Notes: generated from the letters alone by a model not told the origin. A DNA stretch of 64,000 nucleotides from Sabulibacter ruber (GCF_017355955.1 NZ_JAFFID010000002.1:1037096-1101095); one strand, 5' to 3'; shown: positions 7,446 to 17,479, numbered from the stretch's first letter. A program made the numbers and translations.

Positions 7446-9794
7446 TTAGAATGGATAGCCGATGGCCAGGTTCAGCACGCCCGTCCCGAAGAGTCCCGAG
7501 GCGGGCCGGCCTCCGTTAGGGTAGGTAGGGTCACGCAGCGGATACGCCAAATCTACCCGTATCACAAAGAACTGCACATCTATCCTAACCCCCGCACCGG
7601 CACCAATGGCCAGTTGGCTCATAAAGTTGCCGCTGAACTTTCCGCCCGGTCTGGTGGGGTCTTCGTTCACGAGCCAGATATTACCCGCATCCACAAACAC
7701 AGCCCCCTTCAGGTAAGGATCTAAAAGCGGGAACCGGAACTCCGCGTTACCTTCCAGGCGGATGTCACCGGTCTGGTCAAAGTACGTGAAGCTCTGCGAA
7801 ACCGGGTCGCCCACGTTTACCAACCTGGTGGGGTCATAAGAGCCCGGGCCAATGCTGCGGGCCGGGAACGCCCTGATACTGTTGGGTCCGCCTATGCCGT
7901 ACTGTTTAATGTAGGGTAACACATTAGAGTTTCCGTAAGGCAAACCGTACCCGCCTAGCAGGCGAGTAGCCAGTACCAGTTTATCGGTGATGTTGAAGTA
8001 ATACCGGGTTTCCAGATCGAACTTAACGTACTGAGACAACGCTTGCCCTCTGAAACGGTTAGGGTTCGCTGGATCGGCGGGCCGCTGATTCTTCACCCGG
8101 TAGAACAAGCCCCATAACCCACCAGATGCGTCAAAACCCGGGCTGATGTAGAACTGGTGCTTGCGCCCTTCCAGGCCTTGCGTGTTGTAGACAAACCGGT
8201 AGTTCCCGCCAATGATCAGCTGCTGGTCAAAGGACCTGGCTAGGAACGGACGGGCTGCCAACTCTGCCTCAAAAGCTGGAGTGGTATTCAACAAGCGGGC
8301 GTATTGTACCTGCACCGGGTTAATGGAGATCTCAGTGGTAGACCGTTGCCGCCAGGAGTACCCATATTCAAAGTTGAAGGAGTTTTGGTGGAAGTACTGC
8401 TGCCGGTTAATGAACCGGAAACCCAACCTGAAACGGGTTCTGGGCTGGTACATACTGGTGGAGATGCGGATGTCAAACGGCGAGATAATGCGGGGCACGT
8501 GCATCTCGGCATCGGCACCTACTTCAAAAGAGGAAAGACCAGTGCGGGCCGAATCACCACTGATCTGCGATTCAAAAGAACCCACCAGGTTTATGAGTAA
8601 CAGCTCCGCCCCGCGCAACGCGTTCCGGTTCCGGAAACTGACGGTGACCCCAGGGCCTGCGTAGCCATTAGATTTCTGTACCGTCTGTATCTCTGCCCGT
8701 AGTGATTTCTTTTTAGCCTGCGTGAGCAAGATATCGGCGTTCAGGCGGCCGTCTCGCCCGGCAGAGTCAAGCGGCGTGAACCGGACCTCGGCAAACTTGA
8801 AGGTGCCCAGATCCATGAGACGGTTAATGGTCTGCAGGTGCCGTTTGCGACTGTACAGGTCATTGTTTTCAATGAACACCGCGTTCAGGATAGTGCGGGC
8901 TTTAAAGGTTTTCTCGTCTGGGTAATAGAGGTAATCGCGGTAGTGCACCGGCGGACCCACGTCGCCCAGGGTATCACCCAAAGAGAAGTCACTGAAGATT
9001 CTTACCTGTTGGTACCGGTACGGAATCAGCGTTTTAGTGGGAGCGGTATCTTTTATGCGCAAAAAGATGTTGACCTTGTTGTTCAGGGTGCTGTCTACGT
9101 GGTAAATGAGGTAGTCTTCGTCAAAGAAGAAAAAGCCCTTTTCTTTTAAGGCATCATTAATACGCAGCCGTTCCGCAATCAAGGTCTCCAGGTTATAAGG
9201 GTCGTTCACCTTCAGCAGGGTCTGCGGCTCGGTCTCCCTGATGGCCAAAGCCAGGCTGTCATTTCCTTGCGGGAACTGAATCTGCTGGATGGTGTACTGC
9301 TTGTTCACGGTGGCCGTGTAGTGCACCTTGGCCATTTTGCGTTTGCTGGTGCTGTCAATGCGGTGCTCCAGGGTTGGCGCAAAGTAGCCGTTGTTGTACA
9401 AGCGGTTGATCATCTGGCCCTGCACCCGCTCTGGGTGGGCTTCACTCAGCAGCACGGGCGGTTCCCCCAACCGGGTTTTGATCCAGTTGGCTATCCCTTT
9501 ACGCTCACGGTTTCCGCCCATAGCGTTGTAGATCCAGAGTTTAGGCCGCATGCCCAGAAAAGAGATATTGGGTTGCGGTCTTATAGCGGCTCCCAGTTCA
9601 GTTTCCAGGGCTTTGGTGTCTGTGTCTGGGTTAGGGGAGTTGACCTTGATATCGCCGCCGATGTAGAGGTAGTCGCCCTGGGGAACGCTTTTGGTGCTGC
9701 TGCAACCAGCCAGAAAGGCCAGCAACAATACCAAAGGCATGCTGAAGGGAAGAGAGGAACGGAGGTACTTCACAGGTTTGTAAGGCGATATCAT
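7446..9794 (-). CDS. tamL: TamL: lipidated BamA/TamA-family outer-membrane protein
   Basis: Outer-membrane beta-barrel of the Omp85 superfamily, partner of TamB in envelope assembly or lipid transport. 782 residues. Unlike proteobacterial TamA, it has a lipoprotein signal with lipobox LAGCSS (Cys31); lipidated TamA, named TamL, is the known Bacteroidota form. POTRA-like modules occupy roughly residues 45-370 and the D15/bacterial surface antigen barrel about 380-782, ending in Phe as usual for barrel recognition; the GGPNSIRAFPARSIGPG segment is the conserved strand region holding the (I/V)RG-like motif. Its start codon overlaps the tamB stop by four bases (9791-9794), so the two are translationally coupled. 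Confidence 0.9.
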   Translation of the reverse strand: MISPYKPVKYLRSSLPFSMPLVLLLAFLAGCSSTKSVPQGDYLYIGGDIKVNSPNPDTDTKALETELGAAIRPQPNISFLGMRPKLWIYNAMGGNRERKGIANWIKTRLGEPPVLLSEAHPERVQGQMINRLYNNGYFAPTLEHRIDSTSKRKMAKVHYTATVNKQYTIQQIQFPQGNDSLALAIRETEPQTLLKVNDPYNLETLIAERLRINDALKEKGFFFFDEDYLIYHVDSTLNNKVNIFLRIKDTAPTKTLIPYRYQQVRIFSDFSLGDTLGDVGPPVHYRDYLYYPDEKTFKARTILNAVFIENNDLYSRKRHLQTINRLMDLGTFKFAEVRFTPLDSAGRDGRLNADILLTQAKKKSLRAEIQTVQKSNGYAGPGVTVSFRNRNALRGAELLLINLVGSFESQISGDSARTGLSSFEVGADAEMHVPRIISPFDIRISTSMYQPRTRFRLGFRFINRQQYFHQNSFNFEYGYSWRQRSTTEISINPVQVQYARLLNTTPAFEAELAARPFLARSFDQQLIIGGNYRFVYNTQGLEGRKHQFYISPGFDASGGLWGLFYRVKNQRPADPANPNRFRGQALSQYVKFDLETRYYFNITDKLVLATRLLGGYGLPYGNSNVLPYIKQYGIGGPNSIRAFPARSIGPGSYDPTRLVNVGDPVSQSFTYFDQTGDIRLEGNAEFRFPLLDPYLKGAVFVDAGNIWLVNEDPTRPGGKFSGNFMSQLAIGAGAGVRIDVQFFVIRVDLAYPLRDPTYPNGGRPASGLFGTGVLNLAIGYPF

Positions 9795-12700
9795 TCTTTT
9801 GCTTTACCAGTATTTTTAAAGAGTTCAGCGAGACTGTCATACTCGCGCACGAAAATGAGGGAGAGCCCGGTACGTTGCAGCTGTCCGTCCAGGAAGCCTT
9901 CATACGCATTCTGCCTGAAGGCCCGCAGCCGGAGCCTGCCGTCCTGGGTAATGGAATATTCTACCAGTACATCACCCGCAAAACCGCTGGTGTTATTGCC
10001 CAGGTTCTGCTCACTACCCTCTAAGCCTATGTCTGCCCCAAAACGTACTGTTAAGCGGTCATTGAGCAGTTGGCGTTGCAGAGCCACGTTCAGGTCTGTA
10101 CGGTTCTGGGCTTCGCCGGAAGAATAGTCTTCATAGGTGTTCAGGCCCAGTTCCAGGCCCAGGCCGCCCAGGTACCTGCCGGTGAGCGCATTGAGTTGGT
10201 CTGAGAGTACTTTGCTGGCACTACCGCGCAAGGCACTGTTAATACCGCCACCCCCTGAAGATGCCAGCGGATCCTGCGCCATGAACCGGCCCAGCACCAG
10301 CAGCGAGAAGACTTGTTTGGTGCGTTCAGATTCCTGCGTTGGTTGGCTTAATTGTTCCAGACGGGCATCCACTTCTTCCACAATGCCGCCCCTGGCTTTC
10401 TCGTCCAGCTCAATGTTGAAGGAAATGGCAGGTCTCATGAGTTCACCTTTCATGTTCAGGCGCACATCAAACGGAAGTTTCTGGCGGTACTGCCCTGCTG
10501 TTGCTGCGTCTAACCCGGCAGTCTGGCTCTGTATCAACTCCAGCGGAGCTGCCTCCACGTTGTAAATAGCGGTAATGTTGGCGTCTGCATTGTAAGGGTC
10601 GCCGGTCCAGGCAATGTAGCTTTCCGGGTCAAAGGTGAATTCACGTTTCACCAGCTCGTACAGATTCATGGCGTAACGGCCCTCCGTTACATCAAAGCGG
10701 CCAGACAAGGTGATGTTCTCGGTTACGTCATAGCCCACGTTCAGGCTGGCTTCTCCTCTAATGGTAAGATTATCGCCAGTCTCAGGGTCTACAATCACCG
10801 AAATAGGAGTCTCATCTGTCAGGTTCAGGGTCATGGTCATTTCAATACCCTGTACTTCAGCCTCGGTGGTGTCTATGTCCTTTTTCCGGTTAAGGAACCG
10901 GCTGCTGTCTGGGTTGATGAAGACCACAATGCCCTCGCGGTTCACGGTGGTTTCTTCCTGCGGCACCACATACGTGAAATTGGAGTTAGGCGCCACGGTT
11001 ACGGTGGTGTTGATGACAGGCACGTTCAGGTCACCGGTTATGCGGGTGTCGCTGTCCAGGAGCACCCGGCCGTAATACAGCGGGTTATCCTGGGCGGTGC
11101 TGTTCATGACCATGAAGTCATCTGTGGTGGCGCGCAGATCAAACTGGTATTCTGTGAAGTTGGAGGTCAGAATGGCTCCGTTCACAGTAGCCCGGTTGTT
11201 CAGAGAGTCCAGCATCACAAAGTCATTGAACTGGATGCCCTGGTTGTTGATGCTGATGTGCTCCTCAGGTACCCGGAAGGTGGAGTTGAGCATAGCCACG
11301 TTGAAGGTGGCATCTCTGAACTGCAGATCACCTACTATATCTGGATCATTCACAGTACCCCGGATGGCTACCGTGCCCAGCAGATTACCTCCCATGTTTT
11401 TAACCATGCCCGCGGTGAAGGGTTGGATACTGGCCAGGTTCAGTTGGCCTAAGTCTACATCAAAGGACATTGGCTGCCCTTCGGTGGTGAGGTAATACCC
11501 GTCCATGGTCACGTTATTGCCGTAGCCGGTGAGACGGGCGGTCATGTTGTACCGGTTAGGGCTTGGGTTATTGGCCAGCAAGGTGAGATCACCCACCGGG
11601 AAAGTCTGGTACTCCAGGCCCGTGAGGCGCATGTCTGCCGTAAAGCTCATGTTGCCGGTAATATCGTTCACCGTGGCCTGACCGTTCAGGATACCTCCTA
11701 CCAAGCTGTCCTGGTCCATAAAGGCGCGGGCCAGGTACCCAATGTCCAGATCAGTGATGTTGACATTGAGCGGTGAGTTAGGATTCTGCGGATTCTGGCT
11801 TTGCAAGGCCAGAGACATAGGCCCGTTAGACAAACGCAGGGCATCGGCCACTACTGCCCCGGAGGTAGTATAGTAGCGCACGTAGTTGTTGTCTGAGACA
11901 TTCCATTTATCGCGGTTTATCAGCAAATCAGGGTCAAAACGCACTTCCAGCGCATTGTTCAACTGCTGCAATCGAACCCCCAACGAGGTCTGGTCTTCGC
12001 CGGCTTCGTTCTGAATGGCGGCCCGTGTGGCTACAATGTTGTCCTGCACGTTGCCTGCCAGAACAATGTTCTCAATCTTCAAGGTGTCCTGGCGCACCCG
12101 TTCGGCCCGTACGGCATAGTTCAGCTGTTCTGGGTTAGAGTTCATTTCCAGCACCAGCGAGTCAAGCCGGGTAGTGGTATAGCGCAGCCGCGGCACGTTG
12201 GCAACCACCTGCAGGTTGGCGGTCTGGCTGTTGTAGCCCCCGTACAGCGTGTCTAACCGGATACGGGTAAGCCCGGGAACGAACGCCTGGAACACACGCG
12301 GCTTGTGCAGCGCCATGGCAAACGTGAATTGACGCGGCGAGGTGCTTGGCTTGTAAGGGCCGCTTCCCAGGTCATAGTACCGGCTGATGTGGTTCATGAG
12401 TTCAGGCCCAATATCACCCAACCCGATGTTGCCGTTCAGGTTAGCCGTGATCACGTCTGACAGCACTCGTACTTCGGTTCTGCGGGGTTGCTGCACCAGG
12501 TAAACCGCTAGGGAGTCAAAACGGAGCGGACGGTTGTTGCTGGTGAGGGCCGTGTTGCGGGCAATGATAGAGCCGTTCAGGCTGTTGGCATCGGCCCCGC
12601 GCAGATCAGCTACAATATCGCCGCGCAGGCGCAGGTCTTCTGAGTACAGCTTAAGCGCCTGGAAGTCTACCGCTCTCAGGTTGGCGTTCATGGCAATGGC

Positions 12701-14809
12701 CGGTTGGGTGCCCCGTAAATTCACGGTTCCGTTCAGGGCGAAGTTGAGGTTGGGGTCCCGGTTGCTGTTGGCTTTGATGACGTAACGGTTACGGTTGGCA
12801 TCCACGTCAAACCCGATGTTGTGGTAGTTGTAGCCGCCGTACTCAAAGCTCTGCACGGTACCGTCTATGCTGGCCACCATGGTCTCAGGGGTAAGCCCGG
12901 TGCCATTGATGTTTGCCCCTAACGTTGCCCGGCCCAGTGCCGGATTCTGCATCAGTTTTCCTAAATCAAAGCGTAACAGGCGCACATTGCCCTGAATACG
13001 CTCCTGACCCGGTGCCCGGCCGGGTGTCATGTCTATCCGGGCCACGGCGTTCCCGAAGGTGGTGCGCACGGTGGCATCTACGTCAAAGGCGGTCATGGTG
13101 CCGCTAAAGGATCCTTCCACATCCATGGATGGCGGCAAGGTGATGTTGGCCGGCAGCGTGCCCGCAGGCAACAGGGACTTCACATCTGCAGCGGTGGTAT
13201 GGAACCGGTTGATCTGGATGTTGGCGGCCAGGTTGTCTGGGTTAGGCAAACCCCGGATACGGCCGTTCAGGGCCAGTTCTGTGTTGCGCCAGCCGCTCAC
13301 GCGCACGTTGCTCAGCAGCAGGTTGTCCATGCGGCCGTTTACCACGCCACTCAGCCGCACAGTCTGGTTCAGATTGCCCGCCAACGGAGGCTGGTTCACC
13401 AAGGCCGGTTGCAGTAAAGCAATGTCCCGGAACCCGATGTAGGTGTTCTGCAGATCGGCGGAAAGTGTGAGTTTGCTCAGGTCATCGGCGGCTGTTTCCA
13501 GAGAAGGATAGCCCACTTTAATACGGCGGGCGATGCGGCTGTTACCGGTTTCCAGCACCAGGTCAGAAAGCTCGGTCTCAACGGAATCAAACAGAATGCC
13601 AGCGGTGAACTGCCGTACCTCAAAGCCGCTTTTCTCCTGGAACGTGAGCTGCTCCAGTTTGGCCGTGGTGCGGTTGGTGCTGTAAAAAAGATCGTTTAAT
13701 TGAATGTTCAGGTTACGGACCATGAGGTGGTTATAATCCATACCTCGGGCTTGCTTGGGAGCATCGTAGTTGTCAAAGGCGGCGTCTACTTCGGTTACGT
13801 TCAGCCTGTCCAGGGTAAAGACCCAGTTCACAGGCTCGCCGGTGGCTTTGGAAACGGCTTCTTCAATGGCTTCCACGGCCTCGGCGGGGTTCACTACGCG
13901 GTACTCGGCGGGCATCTCGGCGTTCTGGGCGTAGGCCAGAGTACTGTTGTGCAGTTCCAGGTTACGCAGGTCAATGCGCGAGTTGATGAGGTCAATGTTC
14001 TCGGAGGCCATCCGGGCCTGGCCCAGGTTCACGTCAATGTACTGTTTGGCCACGCCGTTGCGGTATTTCAGCTTGACCCGGTCCAGAGCCACGGTCTTCA
14101 AACCGAACTGCATGGTCATCGGCTCCTGCTCGCCTTCGGGCGGAACCTTGGTCTGCACCATGTCTACATAGGTGTCGCGCAGGGCGATGTCTCCAATGCG
14201 GTAGATTTCCTTGGTGAGGTCCAGTTCATCCATCTTCACGTTGAGGTTGCCCACGCGGGTGCGCACGTTCTGGCCGTTTACCTCATCGCGGTAGGTGAGA
14301 AAGATGTTCTTGAGGTCAATGGTGCCTATGTCATAGGTGAACCCGGCACTGGTGGTATCTGTGACGGTGGTGGTATCTGCGGGTGAGGCGAAGGCCTCCA
14401 GGATAAAATCAAAGTTGGCGGTGCTGTCGGGCAGGGTGCGGTAGAGGTGGGCAGTGGCGTTCTCCAGTTCCAGGGACTTCAAGGCAACCTTTGACTTCAG
14501 GATTCCCAGAATGTCCAGGTTCACGGCCAGCCGTTGCGAGTACCAGAGCGTGTCGCCTTTCTGGTCTTCCAGGTACACGCCTTCCAGCAGAATGTCTTTC
14601 CGGAAATCGCTGCGGAACTTGCCAATCTGCACCTCGGTGCCCAGCTTGTTCTGCAGGTAGTTCTCGGCCTTGCTGGCGGCAAAATCCTGCACTTTGGGGA
14701 TCTGCAGAGCCACCAACAGAAGCACTACCAGTACCAACACTATGCCTATAATCCATAGCAGTACGGCCAGTGTCTTTAGCGTATATTTCTTTATAGTATG
14801 CGTAGACAA
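9791..14809 (-). CDS. tamB: TamB: translocation and assembly module inner-membrane protein
   Basis: 1672-residue AsmA-like protein that bridges inner membrane and TamL barrel across the periplasm. One N-terminal transmembrane helix (about residues 13-36) is followed by VQDFAASKAENYLQNKLGTE, the AsmA-type opening, a very long beta-rich repetitive body, and the C-terminal DUF490/TamB domain (about 1300-1660, with VEEVDARLEQLSQP and FSLLVLGRFM). Length is in the range of Bacteroidota TamB proteins, longer than the E. coli one (about 1260). First gene of the tamB-tamL operon; the divergent ion-channel gene starts 235 bases away. Confidence 0.92.
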   Translation of the reverse strand: MSTHTIKKYTLKTLAVLLWIIGIVLVLVVLLLVALQIPKVQDFAASKAENYLQNKLGTEVQIGKFRSDFRKDILLEGVYLEDQKGDTLWYSQRLAVNLDILGILKSKVALKSLELENATAHLYRTLPDSTANFDFILEAFASPADTTTVTDTTSAGFTYDIGTIDLKNIFLTYRDEVNGQNVRTRVGNLNVKMDELDLTKEIYRIGDIALRDTYVDMVQTKVPPEGEQEPMTMQFGLKTVALDRVKLKYRNGVAKQYIDVNLGQARMASENIDLINSRIDLRNLELHNSTLAYAQNAEMPAEYRVVNPAEAVEAIEEAVSKATGEPVNWVFTLDRLNVTEVDAAFDNYDAPKQARGMDYNHLMVRNLNIQLNDLFYSTNRTTAKLEQLTFQEKSGFEVRQFTAGILFDSVETELSDLVLETGNSRIARRIKVGYPSLETAADDLSKLTLSADLQNTYIGFRDIALLQPALVNQPPLAGNLNQTVRLSGVVNGRMDNLLLSNVRVSGWRNTELALNGRIRGLPNPDNLAANIQINRFHTTAADVKSLLPAGTLPANITLPPSMDVEGSFSGTMTAFDVDATVRTTFGNAVARIDMTPGRAPGQERIQGNVRLLRFDLGKLMQNPALGRATLGANINGTGLTPETMVASIDGTVQSFEYGGYNYHNIGFDVDANRNRYVIKANSNRDPNLNFALNGTVNLRGTQPAIAMNANLRAVDFQALKLYSEDLRLRGDIVADLRGADANSLNGSIIARNTALTSNNRPLRFDSLAVYLVQQPRRTEVRVLSDVITANLNGNIGLGDIGPELMNHISRYYDLGSGPYKPSTSPRQFTFAMALHKPRVFQAFVPGLTRIRLDTLYGGYNSQTANLQVVANVPRLRYTTTRLDSLVLEMNSNPEQLNYAVRAERVRQDTLKIENIVLAGNVQDNIVATRAAIQNEAGEDQTSLGVRLQQLNNALEVRFDPDLLINRDKWNVSDNNYVRYYTTSGAVVADALRLSNGPMSLALQSQNPQNPNSPLNVNITDLDIGYLARAFMDQDSLVGGILNGQATVNDITGNMSFTADMRLTGLEYQTFPVGDLTLLANNPSPNRYNMTARLTGYGNNVTMDGYYLTTEGQPMSFDVDLGQLNLASIQPFTAGMVKNMGGNLLGTVAIRGTVNDPDIVGDLQFRDATFNVAMLNSTFRVPEEHISINNQGIQFNDFVMLDSLNNRATVNGAILTSNFTEYQFDLRATTDDFMVMNSTAQDNPLYYGRVLLDSDTRITGDLNVPVINTTVTVAPNSNFTYVVPQEETTVNREGIVVFINPDSSRFLNRKKDIDTTEAEVQGIEMTMTLNLTDETPISVIVDPETGDNLTIRGEASLNVGYDVTENITLSGRFDVTEGRYAMNLYELVKREFTFDPESYIAWTGDPYNADANITAIYNVEAAPLELIQSQTAGLDAATAGQYRQKLPFDVRLNMKGELMRPAISFNIELDEKARGGIVEEVDARLEQLSQPTQESERTKQVFSLLVLGRFMAQDPLASSGGGGINSALRGSASKVLSDQLNALTGRYLGGLGLELGLNTYEDYSSGEAQNRTDLNVALQRQLLNDRLTVRFGADIGLEGSEQNLGNNTSGFAGDVLVEYSITQDGRLRLRAFRQNAYEGFLDGQLQRTGLSLIFVREYDSLAELFKNTGKAKE

Positions 14810-14902
14810 AACGAAAAAGGGTAGCAGTTAATGGAGATGCTACTTGTACTCCACTTATATAGCTGTGGTTACATATTTGTATGTTAAACAATGAGTTTAG
14901 CG

Positions 14903-14943
14903 TAGTTTTTGAGCTGTTTTCATGAAAATAAGTCCAAAACAGG
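14903..14943. repeat. Dispersed palindromic repeat
   Basis: GTTTTTGAGCTGTTTTC-ATGAAAATAAGTCCAAAACAGG; an imperfect copy of the family described at 42491-42534. This copy lies in the divergent gap between tamB and the ion channel, not at a 3' end. Confidence 0.55.
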
Positions 14944-15044
14944 CGCTGCTCCCTGCGCCTGCTATTGCAGTGGTTCTGAGTTGAGCCCGGCCGGTGCCAA
15001 ACCTTGCGCAGGGCTTGCGTATTCTACAAGAAAAGCACCTGTAA

Positions 15045-15926
15045 ATGCCTCCTCAACCTACTCCTAAACCCCGCAACTCAGACACCGCTTTAAACCAGGA
15101 GCGCCGGCAATTGCTCCGCCGGATTCAGCATGCCCTGGAAGGCCCTATGATCTTGCTGGGGCTGGTATGGTTGGTGTTGATAGTGGTAGAATTGATCTGG
15201 GGTTTGGGCCCGGTATTGCAGCTGCTCAACTATGCCATCTGGGTGATTTTCATTCAGGACTTTGCCCTGCGCTTTACGCTTGCCCCTGAGAAACTGACTT
15301 TCATAAAGCAGAACTGGCTAACCCTTGTTTCTCTGGCTGTGCCCGCCTTAAGGGTATTGCGGATCACGCGTTTCCTTAGAGTCTTCCGGACGGTGAGGGC
15401 CATCAGAGGCATCAGGCTGGTGCGGGTGCTCAGTTCATTGAACCGGGGCATGAAGAGCCTGGGAGCCACCATGGGCCGAAGAGGTTTTGGGTACATGCTC
15501 ACCTTGTCGCTGGCGGTTTTGTTCTCAGGGGCGGCGGGCATGTACGCCTTTGAAAACGAAGTGCCGGGCGGACTTGCCTCTTACGGCGAAGCGCTCTGGT
15601 GGACGGCCATGATCCTGATTTCACTGGGTAGCGAGTACTGGCCTAAAACCCCCGAAGGCCGGGCTTTGTGTTTCGTGCTGGCCCTCTATGGGTTTGCCGT
15701 ATTTGGGTATTTCACTGCCTTGCTGGCCAGTTTTTTCCTGGACCGCGATGCCGCCAGTGACAGTTCAGAAGTGGCCGGTGCCCAACAGATTGAGCAACTG
15801 CATCAGGAAGTAAAACAACTGCGCGCGGAGTTGAGGGCGGTGCTGGCGCTGCATCAAAATGCTGCTTCTGGTACTCCAACCCAAAATCCCGGGGCTGATA
15901 AGAACCATGACGGTCTAGATGGGTAA
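15045..15926 (+). CDS. Voltage-gated-type ion transporter with atypical selectivity filter
   Basis: 293-residue Ion_trans family protein with six transmembrane segments. S4 is a strong voltage sensor: Arg at nearly every third position over residues 103-130 (RVLRITRFLRVFRTVRAIRG). The pore region, however, reads ISLGSEYWPKTPEGR (about 192-206) instead of the potassium signature TVGYGD; the Gly-Ser-Glu-Tyr-Trp-Pro filter is found in a group of bacterial ion transporters whose selectivity is not settled. The C-terminus (about 240-272) is a heptad-rich coiled coil, EQLHQEVKQLRAELRAVLAL, probably a tetramerisation element. Cytoplasmic membrane location. The start is supported by the hydrophilic N-terminus before S1. 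Confidence 0.85.
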   Translation: MPPQPTPKPRNSDTALNQERRQLLRRIQHALEGPMILLGLVWLVLIVVELIWGLGPVLQLLNYAIWVIFIQDFALRFTLAPEKLTFIKQNWLTLVSLAVPALRVLRITRFLRVFRTVRAIRGIRLVRVLSSLNRGMKSLGATMGRRGFGYMLTLSLAVLFSGAAGMYAFENEVPGGLASYGEALWWTAMILISLGSEYWPKTPEGRALCFVLALYGFAVFGYFTALLASFFLDRDAASDSSEVAGAQQIEQLHQEVKQLRAELRAVLALHQNAASGTPTQNPGADKNHDGLDG

Positions 15927-15930
15927 GCCT

Positions 15931-15974
15931 TTGGCGGAGACACTCGTAGGAGCTGCGCACACTACGAGGTCTTT
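15931..15974. repeat. 44-bp dispersed repeat, copy 1
   Basis: Identical over 44 bases to 32798-32841. Contains the inverted repeat CTCGTAG/CTACGAG around GAGCTGCGCACA and begins TTGGCGGAGACA. Confidence 0.85.
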
Positions 15975-16065
15975 TGCATAAGCGGTATTGCTTTGGGAAA
16001 CAGAACCCAACCTTCCCCTCTCAAGAGGGAAATACGCTTTTGGGGAGGAAGTGCAATGCGTGCAG

Positions 16066-16088
16066 GAGACAAGGCAGTGCCTTGTCTC
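16066..16088. repeat. GAGACAAGGC hairpin repeat
   Basis: GAGACAAGGC at 16066-16075 pairs perfectly with GCCTTGTCTC at 16079-16088. The same core is the centre of the 42-bp palindrome at 29115-29156. Confidence 0.75.
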
Positions 16089-16359
16089 TACGGTTCCACC
16101 ACCATCGTCACCGATTCTGTTACTTTCCCCAATTCCAGTCTTTCGGGCGAGCGCCTTAGCAGGTTCCGGTGCCGCAGGCATTGCGACCGCAAGGGAGCAA
16201 AGGAAGCTGGTACAGCGCGAGCGCGGAAGACGGGGCCCCGCGGCCGTGAGCGCACGGAGGGTAGCTATGAAACAACTAAGCTTATGAACCACTGAATCAG
16301 CGTACCCTACGCCAGCATCGGCAACCTGCCTGCTCCAGGCCAGCCTAAGAGATCAGCAT

Positions 16360-16908
16360 TTACCGCTCCCCACAACTTTGATCCGTCTTGACAAGCAGGC
16401 GCGTATCAAACCCCAGGCCTTGGGCTTTCTGCTCTAATTGCTGGTAAATAGAAGGAGCTAACTGGCGGGAACGGGCCAGGATCCAGAGGTATTTGCGGTC
16501 TGGGGAGCCTACCAGAGCATGGGAGTAATCTGGGGCCAGATCCAGAATCCAGTAATCGCCCCAGAAAGGCCAGAAGAACTGGACCCGCAGTTTGGCGTTG
16601 TTGCTGCCTTCTACCGGAAAAGCCTTGCCCAAGGCGCCATCGTCTTTGCCGGTGGGGCTGTCTTTGCGGCAGGTGTTTCGCACCTCCACATACCCGTCTT
16701 TTTGTGAGTATTGGGCGGTGGTGCAGTGGCAGCCTTTCTCAAACCGGTTGGGAATAAGAGCTATCTCGTACCATTTGCCGGCGTAGCGCTGCAAGTCAAC
16801 GGAGGCTACGGTGGGCAGAGGGGCGGGTTTGGGTTTCAGGGCCATGTAAAGGCCCGCTACCACCAGTAAAACCGCTGTAACTCCGGCAAAGAGAAGTGCT
16901 TTTTTCAT
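16360..16908 (-). CDS. Lipocalin family protein (Blc-like)
   Basis: 182 residues from the ATG at 16908, chosen because it starts a good signal anchor (MKKALLFAGVTAVLLVVAGLYMAL); a longer frame to 16977 adds an unlikely hydrophilic leader. Lipocalin motif GKWYEIALIPNRFEKGC at about 43-59 and the later motifs YWILDLAPDYSHALVG and YLWILAR match the bacterial lipocalin Blc family, which binds small lipophilic ligands in the envelope. There is no lipobox, so the protein is anchored by an uncleaved helix or secreted, unlike E. coli Blc. It is transcribed in line with, but 89 bases after, the GNAT gene. Confidence 0.9.
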   Translation of the reverse strand: MKKALLFAGVTAVLLVVAGLYMALKPKPAPLPTVASVDLQRYAGKWYEIALIPNRFEKGCHCTTAQYSQKDGYVEVRNTCRKDSPTGKDDGALGKAFPVEGSNNAKLRVQFFWPFWGDYWILDLAPDYSHALVGSPDRKYLWILARSRQLAPSIYQQLEQKAQGLGFDTRLLVKTDQSCGER

Positions 16909-16997
16909 GTCAGGTGGATAAAAGATTGCGTCCGCTACCCTGTTGGTCTGGAACACCACAGATGGCAAGCGGAGCAATGGCCTTTATCCGTCGCTGG

Positions 16998-17435
16998 TTA
17001 TTGGAGGGGCTTGCGCATCTGGTAATGCTGCACTTCTCCAAAGAGCAAGTGCGTAGGGTACTCTTCAGTAAACCCGTTGCGCTTGTAAAAGTTTTTGGCG
17101 TACTCGCGGGCTTGTACAATGAGGTCTTTGGCGCCCATCTGGCGGGCTTCATCTTCCACGGCCTGCAGCAGGCGGCGGCCAACTTGCTTGTTCTGGTACT
17201 TGGGGCCAACGGCCAGGAATCTCAACTGCGCTTCAGAATCACTTTCCATGTGTACGCGGCAACCGCCCATGATCTCGCCGGTGTTCTCGTCAATAGCCAT
17301 CAGGTGAATGGCATGGTCATCGTCCTCGGCGCGCTCGCTGCCGAAAGGCTGATGCCAAGGTTTGCGTAACATCTCGTACCGCAGGCGGTAATACTGCTCA
17401 AACTCGTGAAAGGTAGAGGGCTTAATAATTTGCAT
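16998..17435 (-). CDS. GNAT family N-acetyltransferase
   Basis: 145 residues, a single acetyltransferase domain. The acetyl-CoA loop is recognisable as YQNKQVGRRLLQAVEDEARQ (Q-x-x-x-x-G-R pattern, about 78-97), preceded by the beta-strand LRFLAVGP. The C-terminus YKRNGFTEE is the usual beta-6/alpha-4 end of this fold. Substrate unknown. Divergent from yajQ, whose promoter lies in the 109-base gap. Confidence 0.88.
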   Translation of the reverse strand: MQIIKPSTFHEFEQYYRLRYEMLRKPWHQPFGSERAEDDDHAIHLMAIDENTGEIMGGCRVHMESDSEAQLRFLAVGPKYQNKQVGRRLLQAVEDEARQMGAKDLIVQAREYAKNFYKRNGFTEEYPTHLLFGEVQHYQMRKPLQ

Positions 17436-17479
17436 GACTGCGTTTTTTAGCTCTTTTCCGTAAAATTCCGCTAAACTAG

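Larger units (their letters stand above)
15927..16359. other. Intergenic region rich in short palindromes
   Basis: 433 bases without a credible gene between the ion channel and the convergent lipocalin gene. It holds the 44-bp repeat at 15931, a CCCTCTCAAGAGGG palindrome near 16016 and the GAGACAAGGC hairpin at 16066. The remainder (about 16150-16300) is GC-rich and not recognised; several overlapping frames are open there but none has a start region or composition I trust. Confidence 0.5.

Noticed and set aside
9267..14386. Several long + strand frames (for example 9267-10127 and 13700-14386)
   Set aside because: Shadows antisense to tamL and tamB, which have clear domains and continuous coding character on the minus strand.
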